DNA of 64,000 nt from Gammaproteobacteria bacterium. GTDB lineage: Bacteria > Pseudomonadota > Gammaproteobacteria > Steroidobacterales > Woeseiaceae. Positions 44,384 to 53,660 of this stretch are shown piece after piece; position 1 is the stretch's first letter; every line of letters starts with the position of its first letter. Both the position numbers and the translations under genes were made by a program. Location of the stretch: the NCBI GenBank assembly GCA_013151645.1, contig JAADHU010000069.1:124001-188000 (forward strand), in the 5' to 3' direction. The notes beneath the pieces are model-generated. The model had not been told where the DNA came from. It made no database searches and worked only from the letters and a program-made list of their open reading frames with translations.

Positions 44384-45862
44384 CTATAGTTCGTCACCGA
44401 TGTTCACGACGCCCTCGACGAGCGCATCGAAGTCTGAGCGTCGGCTGCGATGGTTGCAGATGGCGACACGGATAGAGAACCTGCCGTTCACTGTGGTGGC
44501 AGAAGGCGCAGCGATGCCGCGTTCCTGAACGAGTAACAGGATCTCGGCATTGAGCGCGTCCAGCTCCTGGTCGGATTTTCCCGCCCGGGTATAGCGAAAA
44601 TTTACTATGTTCATTGCGGTGGGTGCGAGCAATTCGAGTTGCGGGTGTGCGATCACCCGATCGTTAAGGTACTTCGCCTGTTGTATATTCTGTTCGATCT
44701 GTTCGCCGTAGCGTTCGACACCCTCCGTTTTCAATGCCATCCACGGTCGCAGGGCGCGAAAGGAGCGTGATAGTTGCACGCCGTATTCGGAAAAGTTAAG
44801 CGGTCCGGAAGCGAGACCTCGTGCGGCCGGGCGCAGATAGGATGGCAGGACGGAAAAGGTTTCCTTGTGCGGCTTGTCTCCGCGGATCAGGGTGCAACCG
44901 CAGTCGTATTGAACGTACAGCCATTTGTGCAAATCGAAGGCCAGTGAATCCGCTCGTTCCATGCCCTCGACCAAATGCCGGGACGCCGCAGACAGCTTCG
45001 CGAAACCGCCAAACGCAGCATCTACGTGCAACCACATGTCTTCGCTTTCTGCCAGATCGGCCATTGCGTTGAGCGGATCTGTCGCGCCGGTGTTGACCGT
45101 ACCGGCCGTGGCAATAATACATGCGGGGAGGTGACCCGCTTTCCGGTCATCGGCAATCGCTATTTCAAGCGCCGCAAGATCGATGGTGAAATCGTCCAGA
45201 ACCGGAATCATGCGCAGGGATTCGGTGCCGAGTCCCAGCAGTTCGATACCCTTTCTTATGGACGAGTGACCCTCGATCGAACTGTAGTAAATCAGACGAG
45301 GATGGTTGTTCGTGTCGATGCCTTTGTCGCGTACGTCATACGGCGCGATGTGCGTTCGTGCTACCGCGAGTCCTACCAGGTTGGCCATCGACCCGCCGCT
45401 GACGAGGAGACCGCTCGCATCCGCCGGGTAATCGAACATGGATTTCAGCCAGTCAAGCAACTGCAGTTCGACGTGTGACGACGCGACTTCATCCATGCCC
45501 AGCGACGCGGAGTTCATGGTGGATATAAGCATGTCTGCAATCAGTTGAGTGGGCGTGCCGGTGCCACCGACCCAACTCCAGAAGCGCGGATGAATGTTAT
45601 TCGTAGGATAAGGGAGAATGTGCGCGCGAACGTCAGCATAAACCTCGTCCCGCGGCGATGGCTTCATGGGCAATGGCTCTGCCAGGAGTGATTTAGTGGC
45701 GTCCGGTAGCGGTTGCCATGCGGGTCTTTCGCCGACTGATTGCAGAAAATCGACCATGTCGTCCAGTGCGCGATGACCTAAACTTCTCAGATCCTCCCAG
45801 CTATCCGGGTCGAGTGATCGTTCGTCGTGGGTCGGCTTTGTATCGGCAGAATCAGAACGCAT
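44384..45862 (-). CDS. Group II PLP-dependent amino-acid decarboxylase
   Basis: A 492-residue aromatic-L-amino-acid decarboxylase-like enzyme. Motifs: FWSWVGGTGTPTQLIADML, VSGGSMANLVGLAVART, WLHVDAAFGGFAKL, and the PLP-lysine segment DLHKWLYVQYDCGC. No signal peptide, so it is cytoplasmic, unlike the three hydrolases downstream. Substrates of the family include tyrosine, tryptophan, glutamate and diaminobutyrate; this cannot be narrowed from sequence. The start is ATG 45862; a further 167 in-frame codons overlap the divergent pump operon and are not coding. It is divergent from RND pump 3. Confidence 0.92.
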   Translation of the reverse strand: MRSDSADTKPTHDERSLDPDSWEDLRSLGHRALDDMVDFLQSVGERPAWQPLPDATKSLLAEPLPMKPSPRDEVYADVRAHILPYPTNNIHPRFWSWVGGTGTPTQLIADMLISTMNSASLGMDEVASSHVELQLLDWLKSMFDYPADASGLLVSGGSMANLVGLAVARTHIAPYDVRDKGIDTNNHPRLIYYSSIEGHSSIRKGIELLGLGTESLRMIPVLDDFTIDLAALEIAIADDRKAGHLPACIIATAGTVNTGATDPLNAMADLAESEDMWLHVDAAFGGFAKLSAASRHLVEGMERADSLAFDLHKWLYVQYDCGCTLIRGDKPHKETFSVLPSYLRPAARGLASGPLNFSEYGVQLSRSFRALRPWMALKTEGVERYGEQIEQNIQQAKYLNDRVIAHPQLELLAPTAMNIVNFRYTRAGKSDQELDALNAEILLLVQERGIAAPSATTVNGRFSIRVAICNHRSRRSDFDALVEGVVNIGDEL

Positions 45863-46031
45863 GGAAGACCTCACATTGATTGGTTGACCGGGTGGACTGA
45901 TGCAATAAGCGTTGTTGCCCGCTCGGTACAATACACAGTTTGTTGTGCGCTGAATATGCTCACCTGCGCACCGCGAATCGGTTACTATGCGCGACGCGCC
46001 GTGCCGAATAATTCCTGCCTCGGAGTCCTGT

Positions 46032-48407
46032 GTGCCCCTGCCAGCTGATACGCCTTCCAGAACTTTTCTCGCCACCCTCCTGACGGTTGTGATCGGTTTG
46101 TGCTTCCAGAGTTCCGTCGCGCAAACCGTCGACCGCAAGCCAGGAGTTGGCGTCGCCATCCTGTATGACGGTGAATCGGAGCGCATGGCGGATCGGCAGC
46201 AAAAATACATTGATGAATTGCTGACGCTGGTATCAAGTGAATTTGATGTCCGCATCGAGGTGTTTCGTGGCAACTGGACCCGGGAGAGTATCGAGCAGGC
46301 GATGGCAGATGCGTATGCCGCACCGGAAATCGATATGTTGCTGGTAACGGGTTTCGTTGCCAATCAGATTGCGGCGGCAAAAGGCAGCTATCCGAAACCG
46401 ACATTCTTGCCTACGATCGTCGATACCGGGCTGTTACCCGTCGCTGCCGTGGTGGGTTCTTCCGGCATACCCAATCTGAATTATCTCGCGGCGTATGCGG
46501 ATTTTTCCAACGATCTCGACATCCTGACGCGGATAGTGCCTTACAAGAAACTTGTCTTGTTCGTGGATAAGGAGCTTGCGTCTGCAATACCGGAATTGAG
46601 AGAGCGGGCCTACGCCGCCAGCGCGGCGAAAGGCGTCGAGCTGATCGTCATAATGCACGACGGCATCGATCACGCACTAATGAAACGTATTCCCACCGAC
46701 ACCGACGCCATTTTTGTGTCCGGTTTGCCGCGAATGCCAAACGAAAAATTCGACCTGCTTATTGATTCCATCAATGATGCCGAGCTGCCCAGTTACAGCT
46801 TCATCGGCGGTACCGATGTTGAACGGGGTCTACTAGCGACGAACAATGAACCCCGCGACCTCAATCGGCAGGCGCGGTTAAATGCACTTAATATGCAGGC
46901 GGTCATGCTCGGTGAACGCGCTGAGGATCAACCGGTGGCATCGCCCAACAAGCCCCGGCTGACCATTAATATGGCGACGGCCCGCCGGATCGGACTAAGC
47001 CCGAGTTTCGATATCATGTCGGAGGCGACGCTGCTCAATCAGGAGCGGACGGTATCGGGGCAGGCGTACGGGCTGGTTGAAATAGCCAGAGAGGCTATCG
47101 CGAAAAACAGGGATTTGCAGGTTGAACGTTTCGGTTTGCTGGCGGGTACGGAAGAAATTGCGCGCGCCCGGGCGAGATTGTTACCGCAACTCGATGCGGG
47201 CCTCGGCACGACGACACGCCGGGTGACGCCTTCGGTCAGCGCCGGTTTTCTGGCCGAGAGGACGGCCGACGGATCGCTCAAACTCAATCAGCTGATCTAC
47301 TCGGATTCAGCAATGGCCGCATTGGCGATACAAAAATCGTTGCAACGCGATCGCGAGAAAATTCTGCATGAATTCAGGCTTGACGTTATTCAGGCGGCTA
47401 CGACGGCGTACTACCAGGCTTTGAACACGCGGGCACAACTGGCCGTGGAGGAGTCCAACCTCAACGTGACCCGCACGAACCGGGAGTTGGCCCGGGACCG
47501 GGTGCGGGTTGGCAGTTCGACGCCCGCCGATATCTATCGCTGGGATGCGGAGGTTGCGCGGGCTCAAATCCGTTTGCTGAACGCGCAAGCAGAGGTGGCT
47601 AAAACCTGGACATCGCTTACGCGAATTCTGCATCGCTCGCAGAATGACCGCTTCGCGCTCCGGGACGCGACCTTCAATGAGCCGTTCGTTATTACACGTC
47701 GTGAATTCGATACACTGATCAGCAGCCCTGCGGACTACGAAAGATTCTCGGCGTTTATGATCAACCGGGGGCTTGAGCAGGCACCCGAACTCGCGCAGAT
47801 CGATGCGCGGCTGGCGGCGAAACGACGAGAGCTTGTGAGTGAAAAGCGCTCGTACTGGCTACCGGAGTTCAGCATTGGTGGTCAGTATACGAGCAATCTC
47901 AATCAATCGGGCGCTGGTCCGGGCACGTTCTCCGGAGAGGGTCTGAATGACTGGAGTGTCGGCGTGCAGGCAACCCTGCCGCTGTTTACCGGTGGCTTGC
48001 GTAAGGCAAACGTCTCGCGGGCGAGTTTTGAGCTGCGCCAGCTTGAGGCATTTCGGTCCTCGACCGCGGAGCGCGTGGAAGAAGAGATTCGCGATCGCCT
48101 GAGCGATGCACAGGCCGGGTATGGACGAATCGATTTGAGCGTTGCGGCGGCAGAGGCGACGCGCAAGAATTTTGAGCTGGTTTCGGATGCTTACGCCCGT
48201 GGTACGGTGTCGATTATCGATTTGCTCGACGCGCAGGACGCGAGCCTCGATGCGAGCGGGGCATTGATTGATTCGCATCATCAGTTCCTGATCACCATCA
48301 TGGCGTTACAACGTTCGGTCGGTGGTTTCGATTACCTGTTGCCAGCCGGCGAACGGCAGGCGCTGGCCAATGAACTACGCGCTCACCTGAGAGGCAGGCA
48401 GGAATGA
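46032..48407 (+). CDS. TolC-type outer-membrane channel with N-terminal ABC_sub_bind-like domain
   Basis: About 791 residues, nearly twice the usual 430-480 of an outer-membrane factor. Signal peptide to about residue 31 (SSVAQ); an ABC_sub_bind-like periplasmic domain at about 35-310 (GVGVAILYDGESERMADRQ, VTGFVANQIAAAK, NLNYLAAYADFSNDLDIL, YKKLVLFVDKEL); then two TolC repeats at about 345-780 (VEIAREAIAKNRDLQVERFG, FRLDVIQAATTAYYQAL, LIYSD, NDWSVGVQATLPLFTGG, RGTVSIIDLLDAQDA). I prefer the GTG at 46032 (GGAG 6 nt upstream) over ATG 45987. The adaptor gene overlaps by 4 nt (ATGA), completing a tripartite RND system. Confidence 0.88.
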   Translation: MPLPADTPSRTFLATLLTVVIGLCFQSSVAQTVDRKPGVGVAILYDGESERMADRQQKYIDELLTLVSSEFDVRIEVFRGNWTRESIEQAMADAYAAPEIDMLLVTGFVANQIAAAKGSYPKPTFLPTIVDTGLLPVAAVVGSSGIPNLNYLAAYADFSNDLDILTRIVPYKKLVLFVDKELASAIPELRERAYAASAAKGVELIVIMHDGIDHALMKRIPTDTDAIFVSGLPRMPNEKFDLLIDSINDAELPSYSFIGGTDVERGLLATNNEPRDLNRQARLNALNMQAVMLGERAEDQPVASPNKPRLTINMATARRIGLSPSFDIMSEATLLNQERTVSGQAYGLVEIAREAIAKNRDLQVERFGLLAGTEEIARARARLLPQLDAGLGTTTRRVTPSVSAGFLAERTADGSLKLNQLIYSDSAMAALAIQKSLQRDREKILHEFRLDVIQAATTAYYQALNTRAQLAVEESNLNVTRTNRELARDRVRVGSSTPADIYRWDAEVARAQIRLLNAQAEVAKTWTSLTRILHRSQNDRFALRDATFNEPFVITRREFDTLISSPADYERFSAFMINRGLEQAPELAQIDARLAAKRRELVSEKRSYWLPEFSIGGQYTSNLNQSGAGPGTFSGEGLNDWSVGVQATLPLFTGGLRKANVSRASFELRQLEAFRSSTAERVEEEIRDRLSDAQAGYGRIDLSVAAAEATRKNFELVSDAYARGTVSIIDLLDAQDASLDASGALIDSHHQFLITIMALQRSVGGFDYLLPAGERQALANELRAHLRGRQE

Positions 48408-49498
48408 AACGAATACCCATAACCATAACGGTCATTCTCCTGACGACTCTGAGCAGTCTCTCATCCTGTAGCCCCGACGATCCACTCGTCAAAGAGCGAC
48501 TGCGACCGGTCCGCTATCTCATGGTGACCGACGAGAGCCTGGTACGTGACCGCAATTTTACGGGTCTGTCCAAATCGAGCCGCGAATCGCGGTTGAGTTT
48601 CAAGGTGTCAGGAACAGTCACCAGCGTACCGGTACAAATCGGTCAGCGTCTTGGTGCCGGCGATCTGATCGCTCAACTGGACGCGGCAAGTTACTCGTTG
48701 CAGACACAGCAGGCGCAAGCCGCACTGGTTGAGGCGCGCGCCAATGAACGCAACGCAGATGCCAACTATGAGCGGACGAAGGGATTGTATGCCAATGAGA
48801 ACGCCTCTTTAAACGACCTGGATCAGGCACGCGCTCAGGCCGAGGCGGTGCGCGCCCAGGTTTTGGCTACCAGCAAGGCGCTGGAGATCGCACGCCTGAA
48901 TGAGTCGTATACCCGACTCGTGGCCGCGGATGAGTGTTCGATTTCATCCATCGATGCGGAGGTCAACGAAAATGTATCGGCCGGGCAGCAGGTTATCTCC
49001 ATCAGTTGCGGCGATGAATTCGAAGTTACGCTGGATTTGTCAGAAAGCGTCATTGGCAATGTCCAGGTTGGTACGCCGGTCTCGATTACCTTTGCAGCGA
49101 TAGCGGATACGGTCTTCACCGGCAGGGTATCGGAGGTGGCGGTTTCATCGTCGGGCAACCAATCGGTATTTCCCGTGGTGATAGAGATTGTCGAAAAGAA
49201 TCCGGCGCTCCGCTCTGGCCTGGCGGCTGACGTCACCTTCCAGTTTGGAACTCCCGCGGAGGAAAACGGTATCGTGGTGCCGGTTGCTGCCGTCATGCGA
49301 GGTCCGGCAGGTACCTATGTATTCATCGCGGAGCACGATGGTGCCGAAGGTCAGGCAGTGGTTGTCCGACGGGCGGTAGTGCTCGGGGAGTTGAGCCAGT
49401 CAGGCATCGAAATACTGGACGGACTGTCGCCGGGCGACCGCGTGATTACGGCGGGTTTGTCCGTCATTCGTGAAGGTCAGCATGTTCTTATTCCCTGA
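48404..49498 (+). CDS. RND pump 3 periplasmic adaptor (MFP), lipoprotein
   Basis: A 364-residue adaptor with a lipoprotein signal (LLTTLSSLSSCSPDD, Cys near residue 23). Lipoyl half 1 is LSFKVSGTVTSVPVQIGQRL, the hairpin about 85-150 and lipoyl half 2 YTRLVAADECSISSIDAEVN, in which an unusual Cys occurs. The beta-barrel includes VGTPVSITFAAIADTVFTGR. It overlaps the channel gene upstream by 4 nt and precedes the pump gene by 18 nt, so all three parts of the machine are made together. Confidence 0.92.
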   Translation: MKRIPITITVILLTTLSSLSSCSPDDPLVKERLRPVRYLMVTDESLVRDRNFTGLSKSSRESRLSFKVSGTVTSVPVQIGQRLGAGDLIAQLDAASYSLQTQQAQAALVEARANERNADANYERTKGLYANENASLNDLDQARAQAEAVRAQVLATSKALEIARLNESYTRLVAADECSISSIDAEVNENVSAGQQVISISCGDEFEVTLDLSESVIGNVQVGTPVSITFAAIADTVFTGRVSEVAVSSSGNQSVFPVVIEIVEKNPALRSGLAADVTFQFGTPAEENGIVVPVAAVMRGPAGTYVFIAEHDGAEGQAVVVRRAVVLGELSQSGIEILDGLSPGDRVITAGLSVIREGQHVLIP

Positions 49499-49516
49499 CC
49501 GCTAACGACTATCCCG

Positions 49517-52500
49517 ATGGACATAACTCGCACCGCAATCGAAAAGAATCGCGTTACGATCACCGTCGTTGCCCTGGTGATCGTCTCCGGGATTCTTGCG
49601 TTTCAAGATTTGCCGAAAGCACAGGACCCGGGTTTTATCGTGCGTACCGCGGTGATTACGACCCGGTTTCCGGGCGCCAGCCCCGAGCGGGTGGAGCAAC
49701 TGGTCACGGACAAAATCGAGGAAAAAGTCCAGGAGATGCCGGAAATCGATAGCATCATTAGCGAATCTCGGACGGGCATCTCGATCATCAATGTCAATTT
49801 CAAGGAAAGTTACAAAATAATGCGGCCGATTTTCGACGATATGCGGCGCAAAGTAGAGTCGATTGTTGCAGACCTCCCGCAGGGCGCACTAACGCCCGAG
49901 GTCAATGACGAATTCGGCGATGTCTTCGGCAGTGTCTACACGCTGGCAGGCGACGGTTTCTCTTACGCAGAATTGAAAACTGTCGCCGATGAATTGCGGG
50001 ATATCCTCCTCAAAGAGCCGGACATTGCCAAAGTTAATATTCACGGGGCACAGCAGGAAGTGATCTTCGTTGAATACAGTAATTCACGATTGTCGGAGTT
50101 GGGCCTCTCTCCGCAACAATTGTCGGCAGCATTGGCTGGCGTCAATATCCTTTCTTCGGGCGGAGCAATCATCAGCGGCCGCGAAAGAATCACCCTTGAA
50201 CCGAGCGGCAATTTCGAGTCCGTCGAAGATTTGCGGCAGACAGTGATTGAATTGCCCGGTGGCGCACTCGTCTATCTGCAGGATATCGTCGACATTCATC
50301 GGGGTTACAAGGACCCGGCACGCAGTGTCGCGCGAGCGAACGGGCAGCCGACTCTCGCGTTGGCAATTTCCATGCGCGAAGGCGGTAACGTGCTTAGTCT
50401 CGGCCAACGACTCAATGAGCTAATGCCGGAACTGGTCGCACGATATCCGTGGGGAGTCGAGATTGAGCAGGTTTGGTTTGAGGCAGATCTCGTGAGTACC
50501 AATGTAAACAATTTTACGAAGAGTCTCCTTCAAGCCATTGTAATTGTAATCATTGTTATGATCGCATTTCTTGGTTTGAGAACCGGTCTTGTGGTCGGAA
50601 CACTGATTCCAACGACCATGATCGGGTCCTTTTTCATTATGCATCTGGTCGATATAAGCGTTAACCAGATTTCACTGGCGGCATTGATTATTTCGCTCGG
50701 TTTGCTCGTAGACAATGCCATCGTGGTCGTGGAATCCATTCTCGTTCGACGGGAGCAGGGCGCGAGTCCGATTGAAGCGGCCATAGCTTCGGGCAAGGAA
50801 CTCAGGACCCCGCTACTCATTTCGTCGCTGACGACGGCTGTCGCCTTCATGCCGATTGCCCTGGCCAAATCGGCGGTCGGGGAATACACCTCCGACATTT
50901 TCTACGTGGTGGGTATCGCATTGCTGCTTTCCTGGCTCTTCGCCATGACCTTCATCCCGTTGATCTCAACGTTCACGCTCAAAGTGAAGTCGGAACGATC
51001 CTCGGCCGGCGAGGAGTTTTCGAGTCGATGGTATCGCTACTATCGAACCTTGCTACATGCTTCTTTGCGTTGTCCGTATCGTTTTCTCTCCGTTATCGTC
51101 GCCTTGTTTGCACTGGCTATCGTCGGCATGGGCATTGTCCGCCAGGAATTTATTGCGCCGTCAGAGGATCCGGTTTTTTCGGCGAAACTGGAAATGCCAC
51201 TTGGGACATCGATCGAAGCGAGCCAGGAAATTCTTGACAGTGTCGATGGTTTCATCAGAGATACTTATCTGACGCCTGCCGCAGGCGTTGCGAAAGTCCG
51301 AAACTGGCTGACGTTCATTGGAGAAGGTGGGCCGCGCTTCCAGTTGAGCCTCAATCCACCCAATCCAAACCCGGCCAATACTTTCGTGATAGTGAACACG
51401 ACTGCAGGCGAGTATGTCGACGAAGTCATGTCCGGACTCAAGAATTACGTGCGGGAAAATCACCCCGACCTTTCTGCGCAGGTCTCGCGACTCGAAAACG
51501 GGCCACCCGTGGGCTACCCGATTATCGTACGGTTGTCCGGGCAGGAGGTAGACCAGCTCTATACATTGGCAGACGAAGTGAGTCAGTTCCTGTATACGAC
51601 TTCTGGCGTCTCGTCAGCAAAAAACAGTTGGGGGCTGCAAACGAAAAAACTGTTGGTAAAGGTGAACCAGGAACTTGCGCGCAGAGCAGGCGTAAGCAGC
51701 GAAGATGTTGCCTATTCTCTCAACGCCGGATTGACGGGCATCGATTTGACCCAGTTCCGCGAAGGCGACGAATTGATCCCGGTGACTTTGCGCACTCTGG
51801 CCGCCGACCGACAGGATTTCAGCAAACTCGACGGATTGAGCGTGTACTCGCAAAGCTCACAGAGAGGCATTCCGTTGAAACAGGTGGCCGACGTGGAACT
51901 GGCTTTCGAGCCGGGCATTATTGAACGCCGTGATCGGGAGCGAACACTCTCGCTTAAGGTGCAAATAGAGTCGGCGACCACGGCGACCGAAGTGATGAAG
52001 GAACTCGGGCCCTGGCTCGATATGCGTCAACAGGCATGGCCCGCCGGATACCGTTACGCGATCGGTGGCGAGGTGGAAGAGTCGGGAGATGCGAGCGCGT
52101 CCATTGCCGCGGGTCTGCCAATGGCAGGCATGTTGATTCTCCTGCTGCTGGTCGGCCAGTTCAACTCGTTGCGGCGACCCGTCATTATTCTTGCGACGAT
52201 CCCGCTGGGGTTGATCGGCGTCACATTCGGTCTGTTGGTGGTCGATTCCGCGTTCGGGTTTTTCACCATACTGGGGCTGATTTCGCTGTCCGGAATTATC
52301 ATCAACAACGCGATCGTTCTCCTCGATCGCATTGCGATTGAAATCAACGAATTTGGTCGCAGCGAATGGGACGCGATTCAACAAGCGTGTCAGCAACGTC
52401 TCAGGCCCATTCTCTTGACCACAGCGACCACGGTCCTTGGGATGATGCCGCTATTGTGGGGCGGTTCTGCAATGTTCAGACCGATGGCCATTACGATAAT

Positions 52501-52603
52501 GTTCGGGCTGGCGTTTGCTACGGCCCTTACCTTGCTGGTGGTGCCAGTGCTGTACTCACTGTTCTTCCGCGTTGCCGTTCAGCCCGTTCGAGCGACACGT
52601 TAA
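49517..52603 (+). CDS. RND pump 3 inner-membrane transporter
   Basis: A 1028-residue RND permease with twelve helices. N-terminus AIEKNRVTITVVALVIVSGI; helix 4 motif ISLGLLVDNAIVVVES carries Asp-Asn where AcrB has Asp-Asp. Helix 10-11 has ILGLISLSGIIINNAIVLLDR, again with Asn. Porter loops are present (FPGASPERVEQLVTDKIE). This subgroup is distinct from pumps 1 and 2 and is not obviously a metal exporter. It completes the operon with the fused channel and the lipoprotein adaptor. Confidence 0.93.
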   Translation: MDITRTAIEKNRVTITVVALVIVSGILAFQDLPKAQDPGFIVRTAVITTRFPGASPERVEQLVTDKIEEKVQEMPEIDSIISESRTGISIINVNFKESYKIMRPIFDDMRRKVESIVADLPQGALTPEVNDEFGDVFGSVYTLAGDGFSYAELKTVADELRDILLKEPDIAKVNIHGAQQEVIFVEYSNSRLSELGLSPQQLSAALAGVNILSSGGAIISGRERITLEPSGNFESVEDLRQTVIELPGGALVYLQDIVDIHRGYKDPARSVARANGQPTLALAISMREGGNVLSLGQRLNELMPELVARYPWGVEIEQVWFEADLVSTNVNNFTKSLLQAIVIVIIVMIAFLGLRTGLVVGTLIPTTMIGSFFIMHLVDISVNQISLAALIISLGLLVDNAIVVVESILVRREQGASPIEAAIASGKELRTPLLISSLTTAVAFMPIALAKSAVGEYTSDIFYVVGIALLLSWLFAMTFIPLISTFTLKVKSERSSAGEEFSSRWYRYYRTLLHASLRCPYRFLSVIVALFALAIVGMGIVRQEFIAPSEDPVFSAKLEMPLGTSIEASQEILDSVDGFIRDTYLTPAAGVAKVRNWLTFIGEGGPRFQLSLNPPNPNPANTFVIVNTTAGEYVDEVMSGLKNYVRENHPDLSAQVSRLENGPPVGYPIIVRLSGQEVDQLYTLADEVSQFLYTTSGVSSAKNSWGLQTKKLLVKVNQELARRAGVSSEDVAYSLNAGLTGIDLTQFREGDELIPVTLRTLAADRQDFSKLDGLSVYSQSSQRGIPLKQVADVELAFEPGIIERRDRERTLSLKVQIESATTATEVMKELGPWLDMRQQAWPAGYRYAIGGEVEESGDASASIAAGLPMAGMLILLLLVGQFNSLRRPVIILATIPLGLIGVTFGLLVVDSAFGFFTILGLISLSGIIINNAIVLLDRIAIEINEFGRSEWDAIQQACQQRLRPILLTTATTVLGMMPLLWGGSAMFRPMAITIMFGLAFATALTLLVVPVLYSLFFRVAVQPVRATR

Positions 52604-52705
52604 GGTCATACTTGCCATGGCGCGGCGCCGGAATCGGGCGCGGCCGGCTCCATGCGTGGAGTAAGTCGGCGTAATAGATTGATTATAAAATAGTTTTTAT
52701 CTTAT

Positions 52706-52734
52706 TTGACGGCAGTCCGCATAGATATCATAAT
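52706..52734 (+). promoter_or_regulatory. Sigma-70-like promoter of the SPFH/Arc operon
   Basis: TTGACG (52706-52711) and CATAAT (52729-52734) separated by exactly 17 nt; both hexamers are close to consensus. The start of transcription is expected near 52741, followed by an AAGGA ribosome-binding site (52756-52760) and the ATG at 52768. Confidence 0.6.
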
Positions 52735-52752
52735 GATATCATTCTGATAGAA
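52723..52752. promoter_or_regulatory. Operator: three TGATATCA-like boxes at 11-bp spacing
   Basis: AGATATCA (52723), TGATATCA (52734, a perfect palindrome) and TGATAGAA (52745) repeat with a period of exactly 11 bp; the first two form a perfect dyad GATATCAT-A-ATGATATC (52724-52740). They overlap the -10 element, as expected for a repressor site. The Arc-type protein encoded downstream (53661) is the obvious candidate. Confidence 0.55.
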
Positions 52753-52767
52753 AACAAGGAACCCGTC

Positions 52768-53637
52768 ATGATTCGTGAAATTGAGAAGAAGGTACCCTCT
52801 GGTTACGGAATGATCGTGCTGCTGCTGGTGGCACAATTGTTGTCTTTCTACGCTGTATTCCTGGCCATCAGGGCTCAATCCGGCGCCGGTGTCATTGCGG
52901 CTATCGTTCTTTCTGTGTTCGTCCTGGTGATGTGGGCTGGCCTGTTCCTGGTGAATCCAAACGAAGCCAAGGTCTTACAGCTTTTCGGCAAGTATGTCGG
53001 TACCGCCCGTGAGTCCGGTTTGCGCTGGGCCAATCCGTTTTTCCAGAAAAGCAAAGTCTCCACACGCGTGAGAAACTTCGAGAGCAGCAAGCTCAAGGTG
53101 AACGATTCACGCGGCAGTCCAATCGAAATTGCCGCCGTTGTGGTCTGGAAGGTATTCGATACCGCCGAGGCGATGTTCGAAGTGGACGACTACGAGGAGT
53201 ATGTGAATATTCAAAGCGAATCGGCGCTTCGCAACCTGTCAACAACGTATCCCTATGAGCCACACGAGGGTGAGGGGACGGCATTGCGCAGCCATCCAGT
53301 CGAGATCGCGAATGCATTGCGTAAAGAGATCCAGGACAGGCTCGAGGCGGCCGGCATCAGTGTGATCGAGGCCCGCATTAGTCATCTTGCTTATGCGCCC
53401 GAGATCGCCAGTGCGATGTTACGACGTCAGCAGGCGTCGGCGATCATCGCAGCGCGGACACAGATCGTCAGCGGAGCGGTCAGCATGGTCAAAATGGCGC
53501 TCTCGCAACTGAAAAAGGAAGCGATCATCGATCTTGATGAAGAACGCAAAGCCGCGATGATCAGCAACCTGCTGGTCGTCCTGTGCAGTGACGAGGCGGC
53601 ACAGCCGGTCGTCAATACGGGTACTTTGTATACCTGA
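52768..53637 (+). CDS. SPFH/Band-7 domain membrane protein
   Basis: A 289-residue SPFH protein. Two N-terminal membrane helices (about 14-34 and 38-60) lead into the SPFH domain: VNPNEAKVLQLFGKYVGTAR, GLRWANPF, NFESSKLKVNDSRGSPIEIA, then VRNL-type strand SESALRNLSTTYPYE and GISVIEARISHLAYAPEIAS. The C-terminal coiled part runs to residue 289 (RRQQASAIIAARTQIVSGAV). Such proteins form membrane-bound scaffolds for proteases or stress responses. It is followed 23 nt later by a small Arc-like gene, a conserved pairing. Confidence 0.93.
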   Translation: MIREIEKKVPSGYGMIVLLLVAQLLSFYAVFLAIRAQSGAGVIAAIVLSVFVLVMWAGLFLVNPNEAKVLQLFGKYVGTARESGLRWANPFFQKSKVSTRVRNFESSKLKVNDSRGSPIEIAAVVVWKVFDTAEAMFEVDDYEEYVNIQSESALRNLSTTYPYEPHEGEGTALRSHPVEIANALRKEIQDRLEAAGISVIEARISHLAYAPEIASAMLRRQQASAIIAARTQIVSGAVSMVKMALSQLKKEAIIDLDEERKAAMISNLLVVLCSDEAAQPVVNTGTLYT

Positions 53638-53660
53638 TCGATGTAATTACGGACTGAATA

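Noticed and set aside
45863-46363. 167-residue N-terminal extension of the decarboxylase
   Set aside because: Overlaps the divergent fused-channel gene and its promoter region; lacks any family similarity.
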